A DNA stretch of 64,000 bases, taken from contig QANU01074999.1 in assembly GCA_003254905.1 (NCBI GenBank), positions 125,533 through 189,532 on the forward strand, read 5' to 3'. This document shows positions 36,501-48,119 of the stretch, piece after piece. Every line of letters begins with the position of its first letter. Positions within the stretch are counted from its first letter, which is position 1. The notes beneath the pieces are model-generated. The model saw only the letters and a program-made list of their open reading frames with translations, was not told where the DNA came from and ran no database searches. Made by a program: the position numbers and the translations under genes. The DNA comes from Nissolia schottii (taxonomy: Eukaryota > Streptophyta > Magnoliopsida > Fabales > Fabaceae).

Positions 36501-37172
36501 TCTGAGAACCAAACCGAACCAAGCAGGTTATGTCTGGGTTGGTTATGTTCAAGTTTGGTAAAAAAATTGCAAAAACCCAACCAAATTGAATCAATCTAAA
36601 ATGATTAGATGGGACACATTTTCTTCCCAAAATGGAACCAAATCTATCCGATTTCACCCCTATCCAATATCTTATGTTTTTGTGAAGATGATTCATGACA
36701 AACTTCATACTTGAAAAAATCTTGGTTGTAAAAGAAAAAAAATACTTGGGAGACCTAACTTATCAACCTACTTATTAACTTACTCATAAAATTTGACATT
36801 TTTCTTTCTATTTTATCATTGAAATGCCAAGTGACATTAATAAAAGTTGTTAGATTGATTAGTTATGTGTCATAAATATATATTTCTCGTAAAAAAAATA
36901 ACAAATGACTTTAACATATAAACAGAAACGAATTTACTAACTAGTTCGTTAACAAAAGATATACACACACATATATATATACCATGAACATAATTCCATA
37001 GGATGACGGATCCCTCAGTGCCCCATTGACCTTCATGGATTTCAACACTTTGTATTTTGTCAGGGCAAACGTTGCCAATATGGTGGGTCCTGCTGCAGAA
37101 CACGTCATGGAACTGCGCAGCAGAAGCCTTGATATGCACATCAGTTTCCAGCTTCTCAACTTTAGATGCCAT
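33506..37172 (-). CDS. MLP-like protein (Bet v 1 superfamily), copy 4
   Basis: This two-exon gene has exon 1 at 36983-37172, intron 33772-36982 (3211 bases, the longest of the array) and exon 2 at 33506-33771, encoding 151 residues. It starts MASKVEKLETDVHIKASA, has the loop GQWGTEGS (Gln where the others have Glu) and ends DVSNDLDAHLIT, four residues shorter than MLP5. The donor is G|GTATAT and the acceptor AAAAAG|ATGGC, phase 1. Exon 2 is almost identical in protein to MLP5 exon 2, while exon 1 differs at 7 of 63 residues. The intron has been expanded by a LINE-like fragment, a Mutator-type element and a hAT-type MITE. By family it is a small cytosolic ligand-binding protein; the ligand is unknown. 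Confidence 0.88.
33906..34238 (-). mobile_element. LINE-like 3' fragment in the MLP4 intron
   Basis: About 330 bases beginning with a T-run, i.e. a poly-A tail on the minus strand. It interrupts an intron sequence that is continuous in MLP1 and MLP3. The same insertion sits in MLP5 at 48551-48892, so it predates their duplication. Low complexity (caaaccaa, aacaca) and the tail suggest a 5'-truncated LINE. Confidence 0.55.
34849..35718. mobile_element. Mutator-type element in the MLP4 intron
   Basis: An 870-base element. Its ends start gagtaaaatatactcccct and, reverse-complemented, gagtaaaatacactcccct; the imperfect inverted repeats extend about 80 bases. A perfect 9-base duplication aaaaatata flanks it (34840-34848 and 35719-35727), as Mutator-like elements produce. 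The interior is AT-rich with a tctctc/acacac run at 35444-35470 and no transposase. Confidence 0.85.
36143..36662. mobile_element. hAT-type MITE in the MLP4 intron
   Basis: 520 bases. The left end is tagaggtgaaagtggat and the right end, reverse-complemented, taggggtgaaatcggat. Flanks ccaattat and tccaatat resemble a decayed 8-base duplication. The ends resemble those of the MITE at 4347. It is non-coding. Confidence 0.6.
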
Positions 37173-37277
37173 ATTTGCTTAATTCCACGCTCTACGCAAC
37201 ACAAATTAAGCTTTAAGATCAGAGAGGGAACTGTAAACTTCTTATTGCATTACTTAAGTCGATTCATTCATTAATGG

Positions 37278-37287
37278 CCTTTTATAA
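37278..37287 (-). promoter_or_regulatory. TATA box of MLP4
   Basis: The minus strand reads ttataaaagg, about 108 bases above the ATG. The surrounding 40 bases match the MLP5 promoter. Confidence 0.7.
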
Positions 37288-37299
37288 CAAAAATAACTC

Positions 37300-38114
37300 T
37301 TCGTAAGCTGGGTAAGGATCGAGATGCCATTGGAATTGAAATTTCGACAGAAACTATTTTCCCATATATTTTATTTTGAGATGACGAGAGCTATCGCCAG
37401 CGGTGCATTATTGGATAACATTTAACTTGTTTTTCTGGCAACCACGCTTTCATGTGTGTATATATATGTAAGGAGAGTAATGTGAGCAAATCTTAATAAA
37501 ACAAAATCTATCCTGATACACAATCAAACAAGATATCACCATAGTATTTAAAATACATTTTTGATACATCGTGATTCTCGAATGGAATAATTTATTAACA
37601 CTCCAAATAATTAATTGATCCTGACTTAATCTCTTATATTTGGGCGGCTAATCTGGATTGAATCCCTTCTTAATTAATTGTTCAGTCTATTATCTCCCGT
37701 GCAGTCCAGAAATTAAAGAGACTATGTCCTCCATGGTTAATCGTGGCATTGTTGCTTGATTAAGAAAAAAGATCTTTCAAATCCTTAATTTTGATTTTTA
37801 TATCCTCTCTATCAAACACATTTTTCAACCTTAATCCTACCTTCTGGACAATGCTTTCTCTCCTTGAATTAGCATAAAAATATTTTAACAATAGTGTGCT
37901 TTATTTCAATTTATTTTATCAAAATATTACAAAAGGGAAGGAAGAGGAATTTATGCAAGAGAGAATTAAAAGGATGATAAACACCATTAATGCTATTTGT
38001 ATAATCTAAAAACATTCAATTGTAGTTTACGAATATTGTGGTACAATTGAACATTTTTTGTGTATATAGACATGCGTGATTAATATTGTCCGTTTATATA
38101 TTTGATGATGTTTG
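37300..38114. other. Spacer above MLP4, no gene recognised
   Basis: AT-rich with no recognisable element or frame. Confidence 0.4.
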
Positions 38115-41100
38115 TGTTGCGGACTAGGTCCAAGGACCCACGGATCACGGGCCTCAAGTCCATGATACCCGCACGGACTCACTCCCGAGTTAATGATCCA
38201 CGTTCCAATCACGCGGATAAATCCTCGGTCTGAGAGGAAAATCTGACACACGGAACGTACTCCCCGGAACCCAAAGGAAAATCTGGAATCACAAACAACA
38301 TCACTTGCAACCATCTCGCCGTCTCTAGAAGCCTCACCCTAGGTATAAAAGAGACTGAGCTCGCCAGGTATTTCCTACAACCCATCTTTGATCTTACACC
38401 CTTATCCTGCATCGACTTACTTGAGCATCAGAGTCCTTGCAGGTACACTCACCTTGTCTTGAAGATATGCTTGGGAGTTTCAAAGTCCAACCTGTTCCGA
38501 GGATCACCCATCCCCGATACATTGGCGCCGTGTGTGGGGATTTTTCACGACATCCCACTAATCCTTGGACTTTAAAACCCTCCACTATTTCCATGACTCC
38601 TAAGAACACACGAAAAACCTATCGCCATATTAACTCAATGGAAACCTGCGGAGCCATATCCATTGGTAGTAACACACAAGCGATAAGCCAACCCCAACAA
38701 CCCATTCTCGAGGAGATTCCTCCACAAAACCAAAATCCCACCACCAACCAGAATCCTCAGGAAAATGACGAACTACCTCCCCTACCAGATTTGGAAGACG
38801 TTGTGCACGACCAGACTTCCTGAATATTACAACTAGAAATAGCCCTATTCCAGCTTAAGTAGGCGGAAGATGAGAGGAAAAAACAATCTGAGATCCGCAG
38901 AGTAGCAAAAACGGCCAAGAAGGAAGCTGAGTGGAAGCAAAAAAACGTCATCAAACAGGCAGAAGAACGTCACCATCACATCGACGGTCTTAACCACGAT
39001 GATGGCCAATGCACCACAGACCTGTGACAAGAAGACATCTAGGAGTCCATTTACAAAGCATCCACGAAGACAAGATCCCACGTTGCAGAAAGAGACCAAA
39101 CGATGGTGAGAAAAGCGAAAGGGAAGGAAAATCACCCATTGACAGACAAAATCTTGGAGGCAGTACCCACACATGGCTTTCGTCCACCAACAGATATTGA
39201 ACTGTATGACGGAACAACTGACCCCCAACATCACTTGGATGCATTCGGGCACAGAATGATCCTAAAAAATCGAAGCCACGAATGTCATTCAGTGCAAATC
39301 ATTCCTAGTACTCCTCTACAAAGGAGCTTTGATCTGGTTTAATGCATTTCCTCCTAATTGCATTTGATGCTTTGAAGATTTGGTTGAACGATTCCTAGCC
39401 AATTTCACCACTAGAAGAGCAAAACCCAAGATGACTGTAAGCCTCTTGGGAATCATACAGAAGAGTAAAGAAACCCTCTGGCAATATTTGGACCGCTTCT
39501 ACGGAGAGTGTGCCCAGGTTGAATATCTACAACCCCAAGCAGTATTAAGCCCATTTTTCAAAAAACCTTTCAAAAAGACATCCGTAGAGCCTAATGAAGA
39601 TCCAAGAGAGATTTGAAGAATACCTATGTCAGGAAGAAGGAATGACGGCTATAAAAGGCGACCCCACATGAGACCTCGTTAAGGGGCCCTCCTCACCATA
39701 TCTCTTGGCGAACTTTACAAGGAGATACAACACATTGATGGTTTTCCCAAGCCAAAGCATATACGCTTGAGACCTGGTATAGATACCACCTTTTTTATCA
39801 TTTCCATGGTTCCTACAGACACGACACCGAGGAATGCATCGACTTGAAAGATGAGGTCGAAAGGTGGATGCAAAGTGGTAAACTTGAATGCAACATTGTA
39901 GCAGAAAAGAAAAGATAAGCTGATGATAGAGAACATGAAAAGAGGAACTCCAACAGAGATAACCGCAGATGCAGAAATTATCCAGATGAAACGAGTGATA
40001 GAATTCTGTGGAGACCGAACACCATAAGAGTGATAAACACGATATCAGGGGGATTTGTGGAAGGAGGCAAACAAAATTCACCTGGAAGAGGCACTTCCAA
40101 GAGGTCCTACACTTAGACAGAAGCTGTGGAAATAAGGTCCGTGGATCCAGACGTCTCCCGGACATTACCTTCACCAAAGAGGACTACTATGACCCGACCC
40201 CAGTACATGACAACCCCATGGTTATCTCCGCCACCCTAGTCAATGCAGAAGTCAGGAGGATTCTACTTGACTAGGGAAGCTTAGCAAACACCATCTTCCA
40301 CAACTGTTTATACCAACTTGGCCTAAAAAATTCCGATTTAGACTATTACCTTGATGACCTGGTGAGTTTCTCCAGTGCAACAGTGACATTGGACTATTAT
40401 GTTTCCCTCTATTTAACTTGGGACCCAAACCTAGAACAAGGACAAAAAAGGTAAAATTTTTAGTCATGGATAAACCATCAGCGTACAACATCATCTTGGG
40501 ATGCCCAATGTTAAATAGGATAAGCGTCGTCATTTCAACTGCAACATTAACAATGAAATTCTTGACAGAAAACAATGAAGTTTCCATGGTCTGGGGAGAT
40601 CAAGCAATAGCTAGAAAATGTTACAATGTTAGTCTACAAATTTAGGGTCAGAAAAAGGAAACACGAAAATTCATAACAATACAACCCGCACAAATCATGA
40701 TGGTGGAAATTCATACTCCACAGCCTTCGTAGATAGAGAGAGAGATCGAAGCCAGAAGGGGAACTAGAGCCAGTTCAGATAGCATACCAAATTACATATG
40801 TTAACAAAGCCCTCCCCCCACATACAAAATAGTAGGTGGTTATGCCGCTGAGGAGAAATAAAGACCTTTTTGCGTGGTCTGTAGCAGATATGGCAGACAT
40901 TGATCCCAACCTCATGGCCCATAAACTCACAATTTCACCAAGTTGGTAAAACAAAAAAAGAGGAGGATGAGCTCTGAAAAGGCCCAAGAGGTACAAAAGC
41001 AGATAAAAACATTGAAAGATGCCAGATTCATTGAAGAAATAATTTACCCGACATAGCTGTTGAATGTGGTGATCGTTCCAAAACCAGGAGAAAAGTGAAG

Positions 41101-41160
41101 AATGTGTGTTGATTACACAAACCTCAACAAGGCTTGTCCCAAGGATGCTTATCCCCTCCC

Positions 41161-41430
41161 AGGCGCTGCTCAACGACTCTAGGCTGCTCTCGGTCTATCT
41201 CCACGGAAGTACTCCCACTCAGCACCATCCCAGGCGCTGCTCAACGACTCTAGGCTGCTCTCGGTCTATCTCCGCGGAACTACTCCCACTCAACACCATT
41301 CCAGGCGCTGCTCAACGGCTCTCCAGGCTGCTCTCGGTCTATCTCCGCAGAAGAACTCCCACTCAGCACCATCCCAGGCGCTGCTCAACGACTCTCTAGG
41401 CTGCTCTAGGTCTATCTCCGCGGAATAACT
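41161..41430 (+). repeat. 71-base tandem repeat beside a single N
   Basis: Four units start aggcgctgctcaacg at 41161, 41232, 41303 and 41376 (spacing 71, 71, 73). They contain ggctgctctcggtctatctc and actcccactcagcaccatc. Both sides carry the same 62 bases (41099-41160 and 41470-41531), and an N sits at 41469. It may be a real insertion or an assembly join. Confidence 0.85.
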
Positions 41431-41979
41431 CATCAACGGTCACTGAGCGAAACTGACAACCGAATCCCNAGAATGTGTGTTGATTACACAAACCTCAACA
41501 AGGCTTGTCCCAAGGATGCTTATCCCCTCCCAAACATAGACCTTCTATTAGATGTTGCATCCGGGTTCCGATTCCTCACCTTCATGGACTTTATACTCTG
41601 GTTATAACAAGATTTTCATGCACCTAAGGGACGCGAAGAAAACTGCCTTCATAACTCCTACAGGAAACTACTACTACAAGGTCATGCTCTTTGGGTTAAA
41701 GAATGCAGGTTCCACATATCAGAGGCTAATGGAAAAAATATTCAAAGAGTTGATAGGAAACTTAATCGAGATATATGTGGAGGACATGATTGTAAAGACG
41801 TCCACGGAAGAAAGGCTCACGACAGACCTCGATACGATTTTTCGCACAATTCGCCTCCATAACATGAGGTTAAATCCAGCTGAATGCACTTTCACGGTAG
41901 AAGCAGGAAAATTCTTAGGGTTGATGATCACCCAACGCGGAATAGAAGAAAATGTGAAGCCATCTTAAATATGAAGAGT

Positions 41980-43561
41980 TGATAAGTGCCTAATTTACGC
42001 AATTTTGACCTAATGAAAAGGCGCTTATTTGCATGAGTTTTAAAGAATTATCTAATGAATTTTCCCCATTTGTAGATTTTTAAATATATTTTGAAAGATG
42101 GATGCAAGCATAAATAATGTAGAATAATCCCACAAAGAATGAAGCAAAGAGCAAAGGGATGACAAAAGCAAGAAAAGTATGGGAGCTCGCTCTGCGCAGC
42201 AGTTAGTAAAAACGCGATAACTTGAGCTACAGATATCGGATTGAGGTGGTTCAAATTGCTACTTAAAGCTAAGAGAGAGATCTACAACTTTGTAGTTGAT
42301 GTCAAGACAAGATTCCGCTGAGTGTAGCGCTGAGCGGCCCGCTGAGCGCCGCCGCCTCTGTTGAAATTCACCACCGCCAGCCGCCAAGAAAGACTTAGAA
42401 AGTTCAAGCCGCCTCCACCTAACTCCGTTGAGCGCACCGCTGAGCGCACCTGAAGAATTTTCCCTATAAATAAAAGGCCGAGGAACACTTCAAATCATCC
42501 TCATCTCCCCTCAAAACTTCATTCTTTTACATTTTCCTTTGTACTTCAAAGCTTAGGTTAGGTTAGGAACAAAGAGGAGGCTTGTGAAGGAGCCAGGAGA
42601 ATCAAGCAAGCTCGGCGAAGCCGCTGTCATGACGGCGTGAGTACGTGTCATGGTAAGATTCCAAACCTTGCCTCCGAGATACTCTTGTAAGATGGACTCC
42701 TAATCCTCTTTTCGTTGGGATTTTGGTCATAATTGTAGCTTGCTTGTATCTATGTAACTATTGCATATGAATCTATCTATTTCTTATAATTCGCTTGAAT
42801 AATTTTATGCCTAATGCTAGTTTTTGTTTAGTGTTTTGATCTTGGCTTGAGACTTAGTTGTATGAATGAGAGTTATATTAATTAAGTTGTAACCAAGTTA
42901 AGATTAATCCGCTATGCTAAGCTAGACTCAAGACTTGAGCGTTGTGAACGAAAAGTTACAATCATTAGAGTCGGATCTAAATCATTCATCTAACCTTGTT
43001 GCCGTAACGGAACTAGAAGTTAGCCGCTTTAACATCTGGAATAATTCTGGTGTACATTGTTAAGGTTTGTATAAGAAATTAACGAATCTAACAAAGGACA
43101 CCTGTAAACTTTTCATACGCGAAAGCGATGATAAAGTTAAGATCTGGTGGCGGGCAATCAATGAAATGATAAGTTCTATGTAATAAGTAACTGGATGCAT
43201 GAGACTATAATATGATTGAAATTCCCAACAAGCTCCGGAACTACCTCTGATTTGTTGCCTATTTACTTTTATGTTGTTTATTTACTTATTTTAATTATCA
43301 ACAATTTTATCAAATCCTTCACTCCATTGTTTAATTAAACAAACTCAAGAATGGTATTTTTGCAACTCTCTGTGGATTCGACTATACCCGACTATACTGC
43401 AATTGGATTCCTTGTGGATCTGAAAGCCGTAAAGTAGGATATATATAAATTTAATTTGAGCAACGTAAAGTGTAAACAATAGACTTTCTACGAAATTGGC
43501 GCAGTTGTAACAAAACCTAAGCTGTGTCAAGATTAGAGAAAGTGCTATTTGGCTTTCATCA
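41980..43561 (+). mobile_element. Solo LTR nested in the Tat-like element
   Basis: It starts TGATAAGTGCC and ends ctttcatCA (1582 bases). A perfect 5-base target duplication agagt lies at 41975-41979 and 43562-43566. Contents are LTR-like: a ctgagcgc-rich stretch at 42300-42460 and tataaataaaagg near 42465. No internal domain follows, so this is one LTR left after recombination between two. It is younger than its host element. Confidence 0.85.
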
Positions 43562-43789
43562 AGAGTCCCGCGTTGGTCAAAGAAGTACAAGGTCTAAACA
43601 GAAGAATAGCTTCTTTAACCAGGTTTTTGGTAGTTTCAGCCCCAAAGGAATTCCCTTTCTTCAACCTCACCAAAAAGATGAATTCATTTGAATAGTCTGA
43701 GGAATGTGAGCACGCCTTCTTACAGTTCAAAGAGTACTTGTCAAAGCCCCCCATCTTGGCTAAGCTGAAGAAGGGAGAGAGACCATTAT

Positions 43790-46330
43790 GAAAAATTTTG
43801 GGTGAGAAAACCATGTAACCAAGCTTCTAAATATTTTCGTACCACCATTGCCACTTTCAAGTTGCAGTAGAAATTGGTTGTGGCCAGAGATAAAGTTAGA
43901 AAGAGCAAAACATTTCAAATCCAAGAAGTTAACGCTCCAAACAAGTTGAATAAGTACTCTATCTAGGTAAGTCCTTGAGTTTCCCCATGCCCAAGTAAAT
44001 TTCCTTCCTATTAAGGGAAGGTCAATGATTCGCATCTCTTACACCACCCACACAATTCTTCAATGCTTTTGACACAACACCGACCCCTATTTTTCTTCTC
44101 CTCATATATCACTTCATTGATTTCTCCCATAATGTAGCACAGTACCTCCAAAGATTCCTACATCTCTAATAACTCCTCCCACATCAGTTTCCTGATATGC
44201 ATATCATTTGGGGCATTCACAACAAAAACAACGCACAAGAAGTTGTTAACACTCAATTCTCTTATAAACCATACTCATCTAACACCCATTCTAACTTGAA
44301 GCTTTTTGAATCGACTCATATCCCATTTGCAAATTGGACCCCAAATCTATTAATTGTAGGTGACTAAGCCTAATCAAACCCCACACCACCCCACCATTTG
44401 TGAATTTTTAACTCAAACATAGATGCACGCATAGTTTCCACTGGACCTGAAAAGACACTCCTATAATAAGTCACCAATTTTTTGATAGCAAGGTCTTATA
44501 TGCCTACCCCAACTCCTCTAATATTCCATCAACTAAAATTCAAAAATAAAAAACTAAGAAGCACACCTAACAACTTACTGCACCAACTGCTCTACTACTT
44601 AGGTTCTCTTCCTGGGATGCCATATTCTCTTCTTCATACCAGACTCCTCCATCACTGGAATCTCATTCACCATGTTGGAGACCATTTTTCCCTCCTCATT
44701 TGATGTTAGATCGAATTGCTTCCCCATTGCCTATGCTTCATTTGTGAATGCTATTCCCAATCCATTCCTATTTGCCCAAGTTACTGCTTCCGCATTTTCC
44801 ATTTGGGCATGGTTATTGTGCAACCCCAGATCCGGGCCAATGAAGAGCTCCATCTATGTTTTAGGAACTGTAGTGCTCAAGGAGAAGTTTTCATTTTGAG
44901 ATTAGAGTTGTGATACATCCATGTTCATCCCCTAATCCACTTGTTCTACATTTGGCCTACTTCTTTCGTTCGATGTTGTTTAGGAAGGCTCAAATTCATA
45001 TGATTCCATATTGGGCCCTAAGTCAATAGTACTCTAGTCCTTCATACCCTGAATCATTAGCTCCTCCAAATTACATAGGTTTGCTAGCATCCCACGGGCC
45101 GACTTCTCCCTCTTGTTGTTTTTGTGCTGCTAGCATTCCATGATGTTGTCCCTCATACCTTCTTATTCCTTACTTGCCACATCATCGCCCTTAGTCTCTT
45201 CCATTTCCGCCTAAAAGCTACCCTCCTTTGCTCTTCTCTACCGGCTAAGTATCCCTTCCTCTAGGTCTCTATTTTCGCTTACATGCACCTCGAAGGAGTT
45301 CCCATTGAGATTCAATAGAACCCATTCATTTATTGGTCCCATAATCCTCATGTTGACTTGAACAAAATCGCTTCAAAAGTCGTTGCAGTTCGCCATGCAT
45401 CTCACCACCTTCCCCCACCTATCACCTAACCTCATGAAATTCTTCTCTGACTACCCTTGTAGTGGAAAACCTTTGAGTTCCCCCCAAGATCTTCTAATCT
45501 TGCAATTTTCTCCCTCTGACCATGCTCGAACCTTTGCGAACAAGCCTAGAATAATTTTCTTCGTTCACGTAGCCCTTCCTCATACTTCTCCTTTGTTAGG
45601 AAGGTTATTAACACTTCATAGGGGTCAATGAACCTTACATATTCCATATGGATCCCTACTACAAATAACTTATCCCCAATCATGTCTGAGTCTAGCAGTT
45701 GCAACTTCTCTCTGACCAGGCTTCATTGTTACCATTCAAGATTGCCTTTACACACTTTCCCTTTGACTATCGCTGGAGTGTGCCTCGCTTCCCTTACCCT
45801 AGGCTTTGATGCATCTAACTCCACCATTCCATTATCGTATTTTGTTCCTCACATTGTACCCCACGTGTGAGCATGTGATCCACCCTCTCTTGTCTTAAGG
45901 AATAGGTCAATGTTCCTTTTTTGGTAGCCCTTGCTCCTTCCCTCCATCTCTACATTTTTCTTTCTATTCCTGTCCTACCTTGAAAACCCGAATGAGATCG
46001 GGATTTTCACCCCATTCAGCCTCCCTATCACATTAGCTGCTTCTTCTTATTTCTTATATTGCAGAAAACCAAAGAAGTTAGCATTGCACCCCCGTTGTTT
46101 CCTAGATTAATGTACATCCACCATCTCCCCATGAAACTTAAATATTAGTTTTAAGTAATCATGAATCATTTTTTTTAAGGCTATCCACAAAAAATGTAGT
46201 AATGTTCTCCCTCTTACTGTTTACATGAGCACTGCCCTGAAAGCTACCACTGCTTCTCGCTATACCATCCCCCATCCTAACCCTAGCTCTCTCTACCTTT
46301 CTCTCTCACCTCTCTCCCCATTCTCCTCCT
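43790..46330 (-). mobile_element. L1-type LINE, 5' half, inverted
   Basis: On the minus strand a purine-rich leader near 46330 is followed by an ORF1 region. It begins about 46275 with an RRM-like start (MGDGIARSSGSFQ, then TTFFVDSL), as in plant L1 elements. Endonuclease sequence of ORF2 follows near 43790-44035 (DLPLIGRKFTWAWG, YLDRVLI, SGHNQFLL). The reading frames are broken many times. Reverse transcriptase and poly-A tail are missing at the low-coordinate end, where it abuts the Tat-like element. Truncation at this end is unusual, because LINEs normally lose their 5' side. Confidence 0.7.
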
Positions 46331-47820
46331 TTTATTACATTTTGTCTATTTACACTCCCGATTATTCTCTACTTTATATTTTCTAAAATTATTCTCTATT
46401 TTTTCTATAAAATTATTCCTTCCACTCCATATGTTCACTCTTCCTTGTACTCCTCACCACTCTTTATGAAATAGAAACACATTTTTATATATCACAAACA
46501 CTCCTTTATTTTTATCATTATTCTTTCTTTTAATTTCAATTCCTACAATTCTTATCATCTACAAGCTTATTCGTACTTGTGATTTTTTTAGCTGAATCAA
46601 TGAATTTCATTGAGAAAAGCTTGATCCTAAGATAGGGAAGCAAAGGGCAACACGTCCACTCCATTGAAGGTTTACCTAATTGAGAGAAGTCTAATCAAAA
46701 TTCCCTGAAAAAATCTATTGGGACAAAATTCAAGTTGGGAAAGAAGTACTTCCCCAATCAGATTAAGATTCCTAAAGTACAACACCAAAATACATAGCAA
46801 ACAATAAAAAATGTCACAAAAAAACTGTTTTAGCACCCCATAATTGATCATTGGCCACTTTTTTAATTAGTTGCCTCAAGCAAACCATTTTTTTACTTTT
46901 GTAGCTGTCGAGGATTAAACACTAGTTCAATATTCAGAAATCACTCTGAAAGTGCAAAGAACTTATTTTGAACAAGCTTGAGATCCCAATTCAAATTTTC
47001 TTTTATTGACCTAAGATTACAGCAAGCAAAATGATGAGATTACCAATAAGTCATGTTTTGCACAACTAATAAATTTCAACACATATTTAACCCTCTTCTA
47101 TAATAAACCAAAGCTCAACATCAGTTATAGAATTTTCACGCATGACCTTACACATACCTCCCCTTATGCCCCACACATGGAATGAGATTGAACTCCACCA
47201 ATCAAATAAGCATCATGTCCCAAATGAGATAGAACTTATTCCTACTTGTAATCTTTAAAAAACTTTGAAGTCAGTTGCTTACTTTGTTGAAAAGCTATTT
47301 CTTTGGCACATTTAAGCTCTGAAACTTGAAAATATAAAAGTAGAAATGCTTCCGTTCTCCAAATTGAAATGGCAAGGAAAGACTAGTCAATTTTATTTCT
47401 ATCTCAATGAAAAGTCAAGCTAAAGACTAAGAGAGAGGGAAAAAAAGAGGATATAGATGATTATGTGTTGTTAATTTTGAAATTGTGCTTATGTCAGGGA
47501 GTTGTATTAGCGGGTCATTTTAGTACGTAAAAGAATAAGAGTATTTTTGATGTTTTGAATGTGCCGATCTTAAATCAAGTACAAAAACTTTAACATTAAT
47601 AAACTAAACCACCGTGCCACTCAGGATAAGGGTGTTGTTGCCTTAGCTTCGGAATTGCACACCATACATCATACATCATTTAAGGTAAAATCACACCATA
47701 CATTTGTAACAAAATAAGAAGAAGAAAAAAAAAAAGATACATGGCTTTCAGTTCTATCGGTACACACGGAAACGAAACACAAAACCATATGTTGGCTAAC
47801 CCTTTGAAGGTGGGCGCAGA
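46331..47820. other. Spacer below MLP5, no gene recognised
   Basis: At 46585-46660 a T-run followed by agctgaatcaatgaatttca looks like the tail of another inverted LINE. From about 47600 the sequence matches the region below MLP4 (about 33220 on), so the duplicated unit begins here. No gene is seen. Confidence 0.4.
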
Positions 47821-47823
47821 ACC

Positions 47824-47864
47824 TCTTGGCTCAAGCCTATTACTAGCTTGATGCCATTATTTTA
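47824..47864 (-). promoter_or_regulatory. Conserved 3' block of MLP5
   Basis: The plus strand reads tcttggctcaagcctattac, then tagcttgatgccattatttt. It lies about 255 bases below the stop because a small foldback element separates them. Confidence 0.5.
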
Positions 47865-47887
47865 ACAAACAAACCCTTTTAGAGAAA

Positions 47888-48050
47888 TGACAAGTACTCA
47901 TCTGGTATGAGACATCATTGATAATTTACATCTTATCCAACGTTAGACGAGATCTTATCATGAAGTTCGTCCATTAAAATCTCATCTAACAGTGAATGAA
48001 GTGTGAATTAACATGATATCTCATACTAAATGAATACATATAACACAACT
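47888..48050. mobile_element. Small foldback MITE in the 3' flank of MLP5
   Basis: The left arm reads gtactcatctggtatgagacatc. The right arm, reverse-complemented, reads gtattcatttagtatgagatatc. It is about 160 bases long and absent at the matching place in MLP4, so it arrived after the duplication. Confidence 0.6.
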
Positions 48051-48119
48051 CAATATATTATTTGCAACTAGATTTAGATATCACAGGACTTTGAGCTTTG
48101 TATTCAAATTTATATTAAT

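Larger units (their letters stand above)
38115..43793 (+). mobile_element. Ty3/gypsy Tat-like fossil, 3' part missing
   Basis: The 5' LTR is 38115-38521 (tgttgcggactagg to gatacA, 407 bases), with a TATA-like ggtataaaag near 38343. The primer site ttggcgccgtgtgtgggga follows at once. Next come gag (about 38590-39620, with YDGTTDPQHHLDAF), a protease region (about 40200-40640, with IILGCPMLN) and reverse transcriptase (about 41100-41970, resuming at 43562). A solo LTR is nested in the reverse transcriptase region. RNase H, integrase and the 3' LTR are not seen; the sequence meets an inverted L1 near 43790. It is broken in many places and looks old. The PBS and the DYTNLNKACPKD motif point to the Tat lineage. 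Confidence 0.8.
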
